DNA of 64,000 nucleotides. Source: Isochrysis galbana (taxonomy: Eukaryota > Haptophyta > Isochrysidales > Isochrysidaceae). The stretch lies in NCBI GenBank assembly GCA_018136815.1, contig CM030935.1, positions 3,856,299 to 3,920,298 on the forward strand, given 5' to 3'. The notes below the pieces were generated by a model. It did not search any database. It saw only the letters and a list, made by a program, of their open reading frames with translations, and was not told the origin of the DNA. This document shows, one piece after another, positions 9,701 through 20,345 of the stretch. Positions within the stretch are counted from its first letter, which is position 1; the number at the start of each line of letters is the position of its first letter. The translations under genes and the position numbers were made by a program.

Positions 9701-11757
9701 GGACAGAATTATGTGGACTAACGCGCGCACCGGACGAAGACTACAATGGATAAAGTATCCCGAGATTCCCACTAAAAACTCTTCGGAAGAAGGGCCTCAC
9801 CTCGGGCTGGGACTGCTAGACTGGGGTAACCACGTCAAAGCACTACAAGCAAAATGGATCCTAAACTATCTAGACGCGCGCCAAGCACAGTGGAAGCAAG
9901 TGCTCGACGCGTGGTTTTGCCGGACAAACTTAGGAAGGGCAGCGGTCCTCTCGACAATCCCCACGAGCAAACTCACCGATGGAATAACGGGCACAAGTAA
10001 ACTACCCGCGTTCTGGAAGCTGGCGCTAAACAACATCCGTGAACTAAAACTCACATCGTTAAAAGTAAGTAGAGAAGGAGCACTCTCACAACCCATGTGG
10101 GGTAGCCCAACGCACCCGGGACCGAGTATAAAACCCAAGTGGGCAAAGCTATGGAATAAGCTCGAATGCAACACCATACACAACGTATTCAAAGACCATG
10201 CGGCGACCGCGCCCTATAGCAGCGAAGAATGCGCGCAATACCTCAGGAACAACGACACGTATATACAATTTCAGGGGGAATATATCCCAAGAGACAAATT
10301 CTTAGAAACATGGGACATAATAGTCAAACACGCCACGACGTTGATGGCGGCGGCTGACAACGCGGCCGAAATAGGGGGCGCACCAGCGAGAAGCGAGGAG
10401 ACCGGCAACCAAAGCGTTCCGGAGGAACCGACACCCGAACTGCGAATAACAATAGACGGGGAATACTACGTGAGCATCAAAGGAAGGTGGTATGAGGCGG
10501 AGCTCTCATACTTAGGCACACCCATAGTCGGGAAAAGATTGCCCACCGCACCCACGAACCTAGACCCATCCCCACCGGCGCATTGGGGGGAAGGGTACAA
10601 AACCAATAAGAGGCTAGAGTACCCGCTAGCAGACGAATACACACTAGACGGCAAGACGCCGCTGGACGGCACCGGTGTAGAACATATCACCGAGGCCCTC
10701 CAGCAAGCGAAATGCAAGCGCAAACACCACACGGGACTGATCAAGTGGGAGGAAAAACTGCAAACCTCAGGCGACACATGGGCGCACCTCGCAAAGCTAT
10801 ACACCTCGCCAATGATAACGACGCGAGACATGCACTTGCACTTCAAACATATCACACACAGGCGAGTAGGCACATATAACCGTTTTCCGGACAGAAACAA
10901 AACATGCCGCATATGTGGGGAGGCGGAGGAATCCTCGATCCACCTAGGTGAGTGCCCCAGGATAACTAACATCCTAGGCGAACTAAATAAAGTCGCACGC
11001 TTCTCACCTGAGGTTGAAAGGAGCAGAGAGGAAATCATTATAGATAACCTATTCGTTTTCCCGAAAGGAGACGCCCCGAAAGCGTTATGTATATTATACC
11101 TATTAGCGTGGAGATACATAATCACGGACTTCTATAGGATACACTACGATGGTGTAAAATTTTCGGAGGAATCAATACTGATAAGAACCATAGAGAGATA
11201 TGCCTTGCTGAGCAAAGCACTCCTATTCGCACAAGAAACCGATTCGGCGAGAACAGCCCAGGCGGGCATGGGCAGGCAACCCAAGAAAAGGGTAGACATG
11301 AACGACTTGAGACCCATCTTTAATAGAAACGACAAAGGCGGACTTAGGCCCAATGCAGAAATAGTGGCACTAACCACCAAGCTAGGGATCGTCCACGCTG
11401 TCGAGGGGATCAAGGAGTAAGACAATCTTAGCAATTGAAGCTTTGGCACGCCACTCAAAATTGACGACGGGGACATTAGGAACCAGACCTAACTAACACA
11501 AACAAGACGAAGACGGACAGACACACACAACACTATCGACAAACTCGAAAGGCCTGCCCGAGCCCCACACTCCGAACCAGGCCCCAGGTAGTGTACCGAG
11601 GCCGGACCCCGGAAACCGAAGAAAAAGGAAAGAAGGGAGGCAGGGAAAGAGGTGGAGGGAGGGAAGTTAAGGGCGATGTAGATAGCGAAGGCACAGGTGT
11701 GACCCATAGCTAGTAGGCGAGTAGCCCCGAATCTTCAGAAAGATTTTTTTTTAGGTA
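6719..11757 (+). mobile_element. L1-like non-LTR retrotransposon with intact ORF2
   Basis: The element covers a possible ORF1 remnant, the complete ORF2 and a 3' untranslated region of about 335 bp. Its 3' end is marked by GCTAGTAGGCGAGTAGCCCC, then GAATCTTCAGA and a run of T. The same 3' signature recurs at 36842-36892 (+), 32945-32975 (-) and 58205-58255 (-). The 5' boundary is uncertain: the sequence AACTAAGTTTATACTTAG that begins other copies (43475) is absent, so this copy is probably 5'-truncated near 6719. I could not find a target-site duplication. Confidence 0.85.
6918..11420 (+). CDS. LINE ORF2: AP endonuclease, reverse transcriptase, zinc knuckle
   Basis: The 1,500-codon frame has no stop or frameshift. 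The N-terminus carries a CCCH-like finger ending FCTLGAECRYLH (about residues 26-37). The endonuclease follows, with SYNINGAG (~75), LLLQELHA with the catalytic Glu, GGDFNCVED, and SDHLPVVG (~307). Reverse transcriptase spans ~550-820, with KSAGPDALPAEFYK, ALDWEKAFDRVNW, SGVPQGCPLSPLAFLL and the catalytic FADD (~785). The C-terminal region has a CX2CX8HX3C knuckle near 1328 and a WRYIITDFYR block. The motif style (DYKILAKVLTNRL, QGCPLSPL) places it with the L1/Tx1 group. It nicks target DNA and copies its RNA there. All visible catalytic residues are present, so it may still be active. The true start could be further upstream in another frame if ORF1 and ORF2 are joined by frameshifting. Confidence 0.95.
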   Translation: MDACTIVCAFPRASAGHPGKQPKGGFCTLGAECRYLHKYARLARLSRRGNALIIYALTFNSTLGYPGEGPVTIVSYNINGAGHGALGSVLAQARKARVDILLLQELHAYADGRQHRACMTAKALGWQMVQAPANITDPASGVGIAIRDSSPRVKMLPDTAETLVEGRCLRVRCVIESKELELISIYLSAAPNLRASQIETLKTSPMGREHDTIMGGDFNCVEDVERDTRKHANCEEYGNAHGPKLRTTMNEIGLMDAYTLVNGNIKGGFTRLSGTVHTRIDRIYSPIVCSNINWQTIGPHPALFTGKGASDHLPVVGTFEILGFKPGRTYDVRIDSELLGAEDTRRVITHLWRSHIKPETPDEDIDDAWSNAKKAVAIYLLWATRQNKEQQEIAKAVEELALIGIELNDGEPNARKVDRMRELNEKVDAIRKKSRPTIKESFDSLKCEERMTKEFFQRFQTRASNSAIPELFITRDWNAPGDDMRNTTADDAEIRSELRKYYVWLYQERRSTRDHELEETLETRPMNKHDSDAIEGKITMEELTDAITQIGSGKSAGPDALPAEFYKSFIDLVKHDFLRMLNLALEQGQLNVSMREGDIILIYKKGDTRDPRNYRPITLLQSDYKILAKVLTNRLKKVIGNIISKDQLGFVPKRLIGEATHLLQLTNAYLDETGEPGLLLALDWEKAFDRVNWEFYHLVLDKLKFGENFKRYAKALTNSEAKPIRYIKANGGRSFPFNIASGVPQGCPLSPLAFLLTAEALTRAINEDEDIEGIVVNGAELKISQFADDTQLLAADYSSLARSLRWVERYAAASCGKPNDQKFEGLRMGSLKRKRPPARFQRYKWLKRSEYATILGVPLGGPQAIKEFWRKLADKIEKKTTIYAPLTNNLSIHGKTKVANFLIYSIPRYWLQTLAAPKSFHTAIKRSVDRIMWTNARTGRRLQWIKYPEIPTKNSSEEGPHLGLGLLDWGNHVKALQAKWILNYLDARQAQWKQVLDAWFCRTNLGRAAVLSTIPTSKLTDGITGTSKLPAFWKLALNNIRELKLTSLKVSREGALSQPMWGSPTHPGPSIKPKWAKLWNKLECNTIHNVFKDHAATAPYSSEECAQYLRNNDTYIQFQGEYIPRDKFLETWDIIVKHATTLMAAADNAAEIGGAPARSEETGNQSVPEEPTPELRITIDGEYYVSIKGRWYEAELSYLGTPIVGKRLPTAPTNLDPSPPAHWGEGYKTNKRLEYPLADEYTLDGKTPLDGTGVEHITEALQQAKCKRKHHTGLIKWEEKLQTSGDTWAHLAKLYTSPMITTRDMHLHFKHITHRRVGTYNRFPDRNKTCRICGEAEESSIHLGECPRITNILGELNKVARFSPEVERSREEIIIDNLFVFPKGDAPKALCILYLLAWRYIITDFYRIHYDGVKFSEESILIRTIERYALLSKALLFAQETDSARTAQAGMGRQPKKRVDMNDLRPIFNRNDKGGLRPNAEIVALTTKLGIVHAVEGIKE

Positions 11758-12019
11758 AGTATAGGTATAGGGTGAATGAACTTTCGCAAAATGTATGTAT
11801 ACGTCCTCCTCCTCCTACTACTACTACTACAACATAGTAAGTACGAAACCTGGAAGTGGCATCGGGTTTTATGCCATTGTATAAGATCGGCGTCCTCCTT
11901 GGTTTGTTTGCTTACATGACGTGTCGGGGGATTGTGATAGCTTGAATGTGGTTTCTTCAAGTGGCTGGGGCTGCGGTCTACGGTCTTTGCACACACGATC
12001 TTCCACCTTCACATAGGAC
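11421..12019. other. LINE 3' UTR and downstream spacer
   Basis: Positions 11421-11757 are the LINE 3' untranslated region and T-rich tail. From 11758 to 12019 no gene was found; this is the 3' flank of the minus-strand coiled-coil gene. It contains a CTC/CTA trinucleotide run near 11808-11830. Confidence 0.6.
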
Positions 12020-15000
12020 TTAGGCTGCTGCACCTGCACGAAACGTGGGGCCACCCGAAGCACCGAGGTGCGATGGACCCCGTGGATGCGTTGGTGGAGG
12101 AGGCATGATCATCTCTATTGGCTTAACAGCGGTGCCAGCCCCAAGTCCTAGAGAGAAGCGCCCCGACCCTGCCCGTACGGAAGCTGGCCCAGCAATAATA
12201 GTGCCGGCAGTGCCTCCGGAGAATGCAGTCGGCTCCTCTAGATCTAGTTTGAAAGCTGGAACCTTTTCCCCGCGTCCACGCGCGGACATTGCACGCCTGG
12301 ACCCAGTGGGCTCACTTGGAGGCGTTGGCAAAGCTGTTGCTTTTGGGGGCCCAGCCGAGAGAAAACTGCTACCGGTTGAGCTTCTAGATGGCACATTACC
12401 AAGGAACAGGAGGTTGTTGGCGATGTACGTACCGACGACAGGATCGCCTGCATCGAGAATGGCAGGCACCTCGACCGAGGCCGACTTGCCCTTTGCAGCG
12501 GCCGATCCGGTGCGTGAAGATGGGCGCGCTGATGCTGGTCGCGCAGGGGGCCGTGCATTAAATGCAGAGCCTGATATTCTCTCTTTGCTGGCGGCAGCTG
12601 CGAGGTCGGAAGGCCGTCTTGCTCGCTGTCTTGGAGGGGTGGAGCGTGTGCGGCTCGACGGCGTGCCGTCAGGAGGAGCTAATGGTGAGATAACAGCTAT
12701 CGAAGTCGCTGCGGCACTCGTAGTAGACCGTCCATCGGCCGCAGATCGCCTCACGGTGCGAGCTTCGAGGTTGTGATCTGCCCTTGGACCTCGCCATAGC
12801 CACGAGGAGCCGCCGGCGACTTGCGCGCGCGCCTCCGCCTCCTGAGACTGCTTACCCTGATGGAGTGCAGCCACGGGTATCCGGCTCGTCAAGGACATGG
12901 CTACCGCTTGCAAGTTTGCCTCGCAGTAAGTGGCCAAATCGGATGACTCCGCTACGCGCGAACGCAAACCTTCGTGTAGTAGCCGGCTCCGCTCGATGAC
13001 CCACGCACTGGCCTTTTGCGCTGCATTGGCGCCCTCCGCCGCCGATGACCCTTCTTCCACCTCAGAGCTTCCTTCTTGTGCGTCGGCCAGAAGGTTCACA
13101 CGCCACCGTCCCAGCGTGGCATCAACTAGCAGCTCCCATCTAGTCCGGTGGCGTGCAGCGCGAGCCTGCCCCACCGCAAGGACCGCGGAGTGCAGCTGGG
13201 CAATCATGTCCGCAGGCACAGCTAACATACCACATTCCTCCGAACTATGGGGTGCCAGAAAAGTGATCTCACTTTGGGCATTGGGCCGCATCGGCAGGGG
13301 AGTGACATTGCGCGGGGGCAGGTGCCCAGGAGTCGTGGTCGTGTCATTGAGGGGAGTGTCGAGACTCTCAGGCGGCGTTGTGTCGTCAGTGACATCACTC
13401 GGGTCTAGCGAAATCTCAGCTGGTGCGCGCCGCTCGTCTACGTTGATTTTCGTGGAGAGTGCGCTTTCCCAACCGCCCGCTCGCCAAGATTTCGTCCTCG
13501 ACCGAAAGAGAGGCTCAGGGACTGCGATAAGGTTGTTTCCAGGTCTCGTACGGCCGGGCTCGATGCGACTCTCGAGCAACTTCCCCGGCTCGGCGAAAAA
13601 GGAATCCTCTAAATCCTGGACACAAACGACGGACAAGGCACGATAAATCTAGGTCGACGTGCAGACGTGAAACGAATGCGAGGGACGCGTCTGCGCAAGA
13701 GTTCGGCGCTAAAGCATCTCAGATTACCCACCGCTCGGTTAGCAGACGCGCGGGCGGCATCGCATACCTGTGCTGGCCCTACAAGATGTATCGCCCCAAC
13801 CCTCTCGTCCAATTGTCGGAGGAAGGACGCTTCCGTCTGGACTGCCTCTTCGACATGTGCGCTGCGGGCGTGCAATTGGTACTCTTTGATGGCAATGGCA
13901 ATGCGCGCTTTTACGTCAGCTGCTACCGCCTCCCTCCCGCGCTCCTCCGCAGCGTGGACCTCAACCCGCTTTTTCTCGAGCAATTCGTGGTTCTCTTCCA
14001 TGAGCTCCTCAAGCTGGGTTCGCAAGTTGATCAACTCATTCTCGAGATCGGCCGCGACTTCATTCCGCTCATTGCGTTGTTCCTGCGCGGCGAGGATCGC
14101 CAGGCGCGAGTCGTGGCGCGCGTTGAGCGCCTCCACGCGCAGTGCCTCAAGCGCCGCCTCGAGGGCGGCAATCGTTTTTTCGCTCTCCTCGCCGCCCTTC
14201 CCCGTGCGCTGGTTGGCATCCGCTTCGAAGGGCAGATGAAATTCGTCACCGCCGTTGGGATCCATGCCATCGCTGAACATCGAGTCTAGGCTAGCAAGTG
14301 GATCAGCTGCATCCGATGGCGATCGAATGTCGGCGTCATAGCTAGCCGAACGCGGCGACCCACCGCTCGCGACAGCCCACTGAGTGCTCCCTTCTCTGGA
14401 GGGCAAGGCTCGGGTCAAAGGTGATGCGGAACGTGGGGATTGACGGCCGCGCCAAAATGGTGCAGCTACGATGCCCTCAGTAGCAGAGGAGCCGATGTTG
14501 TACAGCATGCGCAGTGACTCGAGAGACTCGACAATCTGCGGCGGCGGCGGGGAAGAGCAGGAGCCGGAGGGTGAAGTGGGGGTGGGTAAGGGGGAAAGGA
14601 GTGGTCACTCAGTGAGTGAAACAGCATGAGTTGAGCGCATAGCGTTGGGGAGGTGGGCGCGTGGGATGTCCGACGGGCAAGGGCGCTCAGATGGCGATGG
14701 TTGACACGTGGAGAGAGATGCCTACCTGCGATGGTGGAGGCGCGTCGACGCGCGGCACCTCTACATCTTTGAGGTAGTGATAGCATTGGTGCAGATACTC
14801 GCGGCAAGACCGCTCGTGAGGGTCGTCCTCATGGAGCTGCAGAATCGCGGCAGTCTGCAGCTTGTCACTAGCTTGGCGATTGTCCCGAGCGGTTTGTAGA
14901 TGAGGCGAGTGACGCTCCAACGGCGCCCTGCCCAGACGGTTGCCGAAGTTTCCGCCCGGCGCACTTCCCGGGCGGCTGCCGAGATTCCTGCCCGGCGCAC

Positions 15001-17590
15001 TTTCCGACGCTGACGCCATTGGTGCCGCGCTGGAAGGTCTACTCGCACTAGGGTTGCTATCGGTGAGCCTGTGATCACCTGCCCTGCCGCGATCCCGCTG
15101 CTTTGCGCATGCCATCGTCTCGCTCTGCCGCCCGAACCAGCGCGGAATGTCCTCGTGAGGATGGGTGTTGCACGCCACTTCCGCCGTCGCCACATTGTGC
15201 CTTGGCATGCATTCACCGCGATGAATCGACGCGGCACTGTCCTCAGGAGGATGGGTGTTGCACGCCACTTCCGCCGTCGCCACATTGTGCCTTGGCATGC
15301 ATTCACCGCGATGAATCGACGCGGCCCCTGCCTTTGCCGGTGATTGAGGCTGCACGGTGGAAGATGTCGTAGAGGCAGCCGATCGAGCTGCACTAATCGG
15401 CACTGCATTCTTCACTTCCTGACTTACGCCCACCGCTTCCTGGCTTACGCTCACCGTCCTTTCCGGTGGTCGCACACCCCAAAGCGAGGACGATTGCTTC
15501 TGGAGCTCGGGCTTGGAAGAGAAGAAGCCACCCCCATGTGCGGAGATGGCGGCAGTGGCAAGCGCGCTGCTCGCCGCTGCTGCCTTCGCTATCTTCTCGG
15601 CCTTGTCGGTGCGCGCCAATGCTGCATCCAGCTCCCGCCTCAGCTCTGCCACCAGCTCCTCGGCCTCCTCGGCGCGGCAGAGGTGGGCTGTGGCGGAACT
15701 GGCTGCGGAGTCGAAGTCGGCACGAACTCTGTCTATCTCAGCCTGAGCTTGCATAAGCTCGGCCTTAGAATTCTGCAGCTGCTCCCGTACTCGCATCTCA
15801 GCGCTGCTGTCGCTTGGGGCGGCTCGAGCGCACGCGAGCTCAGCCTCCAGAGTGGCGACTCGAGAGCGAGACTCCTCCAGGTGTACTTGAGCCTCCTATG
15901 AGGTTTAGGTTGAGGGGCATGCTCAGAGAAGACTGAGGACACGCCGGCCCACGCTTGGCGGGGTGGCCTAGTGGAGGGGCGAGGCCCACTGCCCATAAAG
16001 AGGTTGGAGTCTAGGCGAGGGCCATGCGGAGCGGGAATTGATGGGGTCCTAGCGGCGATGCAATGCGATGAGGGCTGCTGCCACGCTCCTCTGTTAGAAT
16101 GGCTCTGCGTGGGGTGTCCGGCGGCGAACACACCTGCTTGCCCGCCTCTGCGGCCTCCGCGTCCTCCAACACCGCTGCCATGAGCTCCTCCTCGCGACGC
16201 TGTAGGGCGTCGCACCGGTTCTCGGCCTCGATTGCTCGAATCTCGGCCTCGGCTACCTTGTCCTTGAGCCTTTTGACTGCTGCGGCCACCCTCTCCTCCA
16301 CAACGCCACGGATCTCCATCTCCGTAGAGTTCTTGATGCGCGCCAGCTCTTGCTCGGCGGCTGTGGTGCGTGCATTTGCTTGGCGCAAGCGCTCCTGCGC
16401 TACCCTCAGCTCTGCCTCCGTCTTGGCTTGAGCCGCGGCCGCAGCGCGCACCGTCTCCTCCATGCGTTCCATCTTCGAGTCGTCGACACTCGCGTGGAGC
16501 GACTCGAACAGGCATGCGTCGAAGAAGCTAGGGCGAGAGTTGGCGTCACCATTGCTGCAGGACGATGCGGACATCGAAGGAGCCCGATGGGTGCCTGGCC
16601 GGAGGAAGGATGTGGGAGCGGGAAGCGGTCGGCCCAATGTCGACGTAACAGCTTCCCTCTGGTGTCCAGGAGCGATATCCCAGCCACTGAACGCGGGCAG
16701 TGGCTAGCATGTCGTTTGGCGACGCATTTCCACATTACGTTAGCGGAGCGGGGATTGACCAAGGCGACCCCGTTAAGCACCACGCCAATGAAACTAGGCA
16801 GCTACGTCCCAAGCCATTACGCGAGCACATCCAATTGCCTTCCCGCCCGCAACATTCCCGAGGAGGCGCGGCCCTCCATCCGAACACCCTCAGCGCATGA
16901 AGCTGTCAGCTGTCGTACCATCGAGTGCAGCGTACGAGGAGTGCAGCATGAGCTCCTTGTAGAAGGCGCTACGCTGGGCAACAAGCAATTCCTCCCGGCG
17001 CTCGAGCTGCGAGCGCAGTACATCCGCCTGGCCACCAACACGCATAGCGAGTGAAGGTGGGCTAAAAGTGGGGGCGCAATGCCGTGCCCGTGCCGATGGC
17101 GCGCTGATCGACAGTGGCCAGGCTTCGGCAGCGGTGCTCGTGCACACCTTGCTGTCTGCTTCGCGGAGGGCTGCGGCCGAGTCTGCCAGCTGTACACTTA
17201 GCAAGCGGTTCTGCTCCTTGTGCTGCTGCACTTCCCACTCAAGCTCCTGTGCCATCGGAGGCCATAGACAGAGGTGTGGGTGCTCGCCCTCTCCCCTCCC
17301 CTCCCTCCCGCTCGCGCGCGCATGCGTCAACTCACCGGCGCGTTCTCAGCGGCTGCAATCCTTGCGACAGCCGCGTGCAGCCCCTCGCGGTGCCGCTCGA
17401 GCTCCTCGTTGGCTGAGCAGATCTCATTGTGGAGCGCCTTCTCCGTAGCCGAGGCGATGCCGAGAGAGACGGAGCGGCCCAGCTGGTCTGCTGCACGAGT
17501 GAGGCGCTCCTGCAGGGTACGCACACCACTCAGAAGCGCTCCTGCGTCCGCCTTGGGCGCGCGGATCGACGAGCGATCGCGACGGAGCAT
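12020..17590 (-). CDS. Large coiled-coil protein, seven exons
   Basis: Exons on the minus strand are read as 17336-17590, 17148-17246, 16919-17027, 16134-16594, 14726-15892, 13768-14535 and 12020-13615. Splice phases join exactly, and the total is 1,484 residues. Residues ~20-270 are strongly heptad-like (QLERREELLVAQRSAF, RVAQERLRQANART, AEIRAIEAENRCDAL). Coiled coil resumes near the start of exon 5 and in exon 6 (ENELINLRTQLEELMEENHE). Between and after are Ser/Ala/Pro-rich, probably disordered regions. Exon 5 contains an exact-looking 30-residue duplication. There is no catalytic domain, signal peptide or membrane span. The architecture suits a cytoskeletal, centrosomal or basal-body scaffold, but that is inference. 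The start codon follows a purine-rich repeat in the leader. I do not recognise an orthologue. Confidence 0.75.
15149..15328 (-). repeat. 90-bp tandem duplication inside a coding exon
   Basis: Two adjacent 90-bp units are nearly identical. On the minus strand each encodes 30 residues including IHRGECMPRHNVATAEVAC. As 90 is a multiple of 3, the reading frame is kept. The very high identity suggests a recent duplication and possible length polymorphism. Confidence 0.9.
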
Positions 17591-17635
17591 CCGGCCGGAC
17601 AAGCGGCGGCCGGGGTGGAGCCCCCGCTGCCCCTC

Positions 17636-17703
17636 GCCTCTCTCTCGTCTCTCTCGTCTCTCTCGTCTCTCTCGTCTCTCTCGTCTCTCTCGTCTCTCTC
17701 GTC
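17636..17703 (+). repeat. 9-bp minisatellite TCTCTCTCG, about seven copies
   Basis: A perfect 9-bp unit repeats upstream of the coiled-coil gene start. It reads GA-rich in the gene's sense direction and would encode Arg-Arg-Glu repeats if translated. It is more likely 5' leader. Confidence 0.9.
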
Positions 17704-18291
17704 GATTACGTATCCTGCTGCCAGTACCGAATTCCCGAAGCCGCAGATGAGAGGAGAGACGGGGCCGTGGGCACGCGCACCAGCGAGGGGAGCCGTTCAC
17801 TCTCCCTTCTCTCTCTCTCTTTCGTCGACGGCGCGGCGCGCGGATGGGCGGGCCCACACAGGGGAGTTCTGCCCGGGCCTCAGAAACGGCCGGAGGGGGG
17901 CGGACGAGAGAATGAGAGACGCCGCCAGATGAAAATAGAAGCTCTCGGAGCCTCGAAGGCGTCGGAAGAAGGCGGAGAGCAGCGTGAGAGGTTTTCTTGT
18001 TGTGCGGGTATAACCTTAGTGTTGTGGCGGTGCATGGCTCGTCCGGGGTATGTGGCCACGGATGGTAGCCAACAAGGTGCTCTACAAGACTACAATCTCC
18101 AACGAGCAGAAGGACTCCATGCACCTAGAATTATAAGTGATTCAATTAAAACTAGCTTTCCAGCAGCATCACATAGAGAGTGAGTAGTAGTAGAGTACAA
18201 ATGGAGCGCCTCGGCGCTGCGCTCGGCTCCTCTACTTTACTTTTACGCCTCGCGTGCCTTTCTCGCCCCCCACCCCGCCTCTCCTCGCCAC
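17704..18291. promoter_or_regulatory. Divergent intergenic region between the coiled-coil gene and the small membrane-protein gene
   Basis: About 590 bp separates two divergently transcribed genes, so both promoters should lie here. CT-rich stretches face the plus-strand gene. No clear TATA box was found and no other gene was seen. Confidence 0.4.
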
Positions 18292-18684
18292 ATGGTGGCG
18301 GCGCGCCTCCTCTTTCTCCCCGCGCTGTGCGCTGCGCTGAGCACGCCGCCGACGGGCAGGGGCAGCCCGAGCGCGCCTCTTCTCTCGAAAGCCACGCTCC
18401 CCGCCCAGCTGCCCGCACTGCCCGCGCGCCTGAGCGCCGCGATGCTGAGCGCTGCTGCGACGTCTGCATCTGCAGCGCCCGAGCGTGGCGCCATCGAAAA
18501 CCAGCTGGATGACCGGCTGGTGGTGGGATTCGCGCTCGTTGTCCTCGTCGCCACCGCATTACTTAATCTCTCGCTCGGCGACGTCGTCGCTGACGAGGCC
18601 AATTTGCCCTCCTCCTCGGCCAGAATCAACGACCTGCGGCAGAAGCGCTCAGATTTCCTCAGGTCGCGCAACCCTCCCCAGTGA
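18292..18684 (+). CDS. Small single-span membrane protein, possibly plastid-targeted
   Basis: The 130-residue frame begins MVAARLLFLPALCAALS, a good signal-peptide-like stretch. An Ala/Ser/Pro-rich segment (about residues 22-60) then resembles a transit-peptide region, followed by the acidic ENQLDDR and one clear membrane span, VVGFALVVLVATALLNLSL (~74-92). The tail is hydrophilic (ARINDLRQKRSDFLRSRN). A bipartite presequence plus a short single-span mature protein fits small thylakoid proteins of secondary-plastid algae, but I cannot name it. The start ATG was chosen because it follows a CT-rich leader and begins the hydrophobic signal; an ATG at 18200 is in another frame. The end could be spliced (CA|GTGAGT at the stop), but the next plausible acceptor would also give an immediate stop. 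Confidence 0.6.
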   Translation: MVAARLLFLPALCAALSTPPTGRGSPSAPLLSKATLPAQLPALPARLSAAMLSAAATSASAAPERGAIENQLDDRLVVGFALVVLVATALLNLSLGDVVADEANLPSSSARINDLRQKRSDFLRSRNPPQ

Positions 18685-19420
18685 GTGGGGTGCTTGCGTC
18701 CCAGCTCGTACCACGCATACCTGACAGCGGGGTACGGAGCCTACGGCAGATGAAATGTTGGCAAAGTGTGTGAGAAACTCCTTGCGTCGGCAATCATCGA
18801 GCGGAGCTTTTGCCCAAAGGATGGTCTTCGCTCTGCGCGTGATGCTGTCTTGGAGACTCACGAGCACATTTGTCAAAGCATGGAGCTCGCACGCATGCAA
18901 GCAGAAGGCCGCAGTTTCGCGATCGAAGTTTAGGCCAGGTGATCCAGACGATGTCCGTCCATTTTATTCGAGATGCTGCTGGTGCTGCGATACCCTGGAC
19001 CTGCACACATGGTATGGCACGACCTGCACATATGGTATGGCACACCAGTCATGCGGTGCGATTTGCACACACTCCTCTTGGCTTGGATGGTGGCAGTTCA
19101 AATGCTGCTACGTGTACGTGCCGCAGACAAGCAGCGAGAGCCGTGTGCCCACCTTGAGCGTCGCAGCTAGCAAATGGAATCGGTGTGCAAGTGAGAGCGA
19201 GAGGTTGTTGAGTACCCGATCTAAGGATCGCAGGATACGGAATGCAGAATGCTGCTACTCATACTCAGTGCGCAATCAATTATAAAAAACTTCATGAAAA
19301 GGTCGGCTAGTGCCGCTATTTTACTACCCTATACTGGGAGAAATCCGACATCGCCCTTGCCCCGCTCTTACTCTCCCTCCACTCTCCCTCCACTCTCCCC
19401 GCTCATTCCTTATTACTTAT
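18685..19420. other. Intergenic region with a short tandem repeat
   Basis: No supported gene. A ~24-bp unit containing CACATGGTATGGCACGACCTG is imperfectly doubled near 19005-19050. A minus-strand frame near 18760-18900 has a plausible amino acid mix but no recognisable domain. Confidence 0.35.
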
Positions 19421-19480
19421 TAGGCGGCTTGCCTTCATTTGGTCTCCTTTCCCTCCGGTTTCTTACCCTCCCGCGGGGAG
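19421..19480 (+). repeat. Family D short repeat
   Basis: The ~50-bp block GGCGGCTTGCCTTCATTTGG followed by TCTCC..TTCCCTCCGGTTTCTT recurs twice at 33875-33925 and 33953-34010. It may be the end of a larger retroelement. Confidence 0.65.
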
Positions 19481-19499
19481 TCTCACCCTACCATGAGCC

Positions 19500-19579
19500 C
19501 CCCCCGCGAGCACCCCGAAGGAGAGGCCGAGCAGCACCACGTACGCGACGAGAACGGCGGCGTCGCCTTGGTTCGGCAT
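19500..19579 (-). other. Possible truncated first exon of a membrane protein
   Basis: On the minus strand an ATG at 19579 opens MPNQGDAAVLVAYVVLLGL, a convincing membrane span, and then runs into a poly-G stretch and the family D repeat. It could be the first exon of a transporter cut by a repeat insertion. No continuation was found. Confidence 0.3.
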
Positions 19580-19599
19580 GAGGGATCGTCCCGAGAGGG

Positions 19600-20264
19600 C
19601 CTCTTGGGATGACCGCATAGCGTTTTGTTACATAACATTATTACTGTCCCTAGTGGTAAACCCAGAGCGGAGACCGGGTCAGACGTGCAACATCGGCAAC
19701 GTGAGACGTATTTCTTCCTAGCGACGTCACTGGGGGTCGCGCACCCCGACCCAGTCGCCGCCCGTGCGGTCCTAGGACTCGCGGAGGCGGAAGCCGGCGG
19801 CGGCCACCTCGGCCGCGAGCAGCTGGGCGGAGGCGTTGTGCGCGGCCAGGTGGCGGTGCGCGAGCTCGAAGGAGAGGGCGGCGGTGCGCCGTGGGTGGGC
19901 GACAGGGCCGGAGTTGGGGAGGCTCCGTGAGAAATCTCTCTTATATTGCACGTTTACGTAGTTGTGGGCCTTAGAGGAAACGCAGAGGGAAAAAATGGCA
20001 TGCGCACGCACGGCGTCTCCGCGGGGGAACTGGTGCCCATGCACGGCGTGCACATTGATGCAAGCAAGTCACACGTACCCCGTGAGAAATATCTCTTCGC
20101 TCTTAGGAGAAAAGCAGAGAAAAAAGTTGTTATGCCCACGCACGGCGCCCTAGCCTTTCCTTCTTTCCTTTTCCTTGAATTTTAAAATATTGTTGTGTAC
20201 ATAACTATGGACATTTGATCGCTCAATTCGACTGATGCCCCACAATTGACGGAACGACACCTCT
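19600..20264. other. Region with a duplicated ~130-bp segment and no clear gene
   Basis: Two related segments begin CCGTGAGAAATCTCTC (about 19926) and CCGTGAGAAATATCTC (about 20079) and continue through an AGAGAAAAA stretch to CCCACGCACGGCG, so this is an imperfect tandem duplication. The Ala-rich minus-strand frame at 19772-20053 is probably non-coding. Confidence 0.45.
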
Positions 20265-20345
20265 ACTAGGGGGATTGGGGTGGAGGGCTTAGATATGGTC
20301 CGGTGGCCTGCGCCCCCCCCCCCCCCCGTGATCCGTTCCCCCCTT
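20265..20345 (-). repeat. Family B fragment
   Basis: The sequence GCTTAGATATGGTCCGGTGG followed by a poly-C run and GTGATCCGTTCCCC matches full-length family B at 57246-57330. It is short and lacks both element ends. Confidence 0.7.

Noticed and set aside
12045-16431. Plus-strand frames of up to 243 codons
   Set aside because: They are antisense shadows of the coiled-coil gene exons, whose splice phases join exactly on the minus strand.
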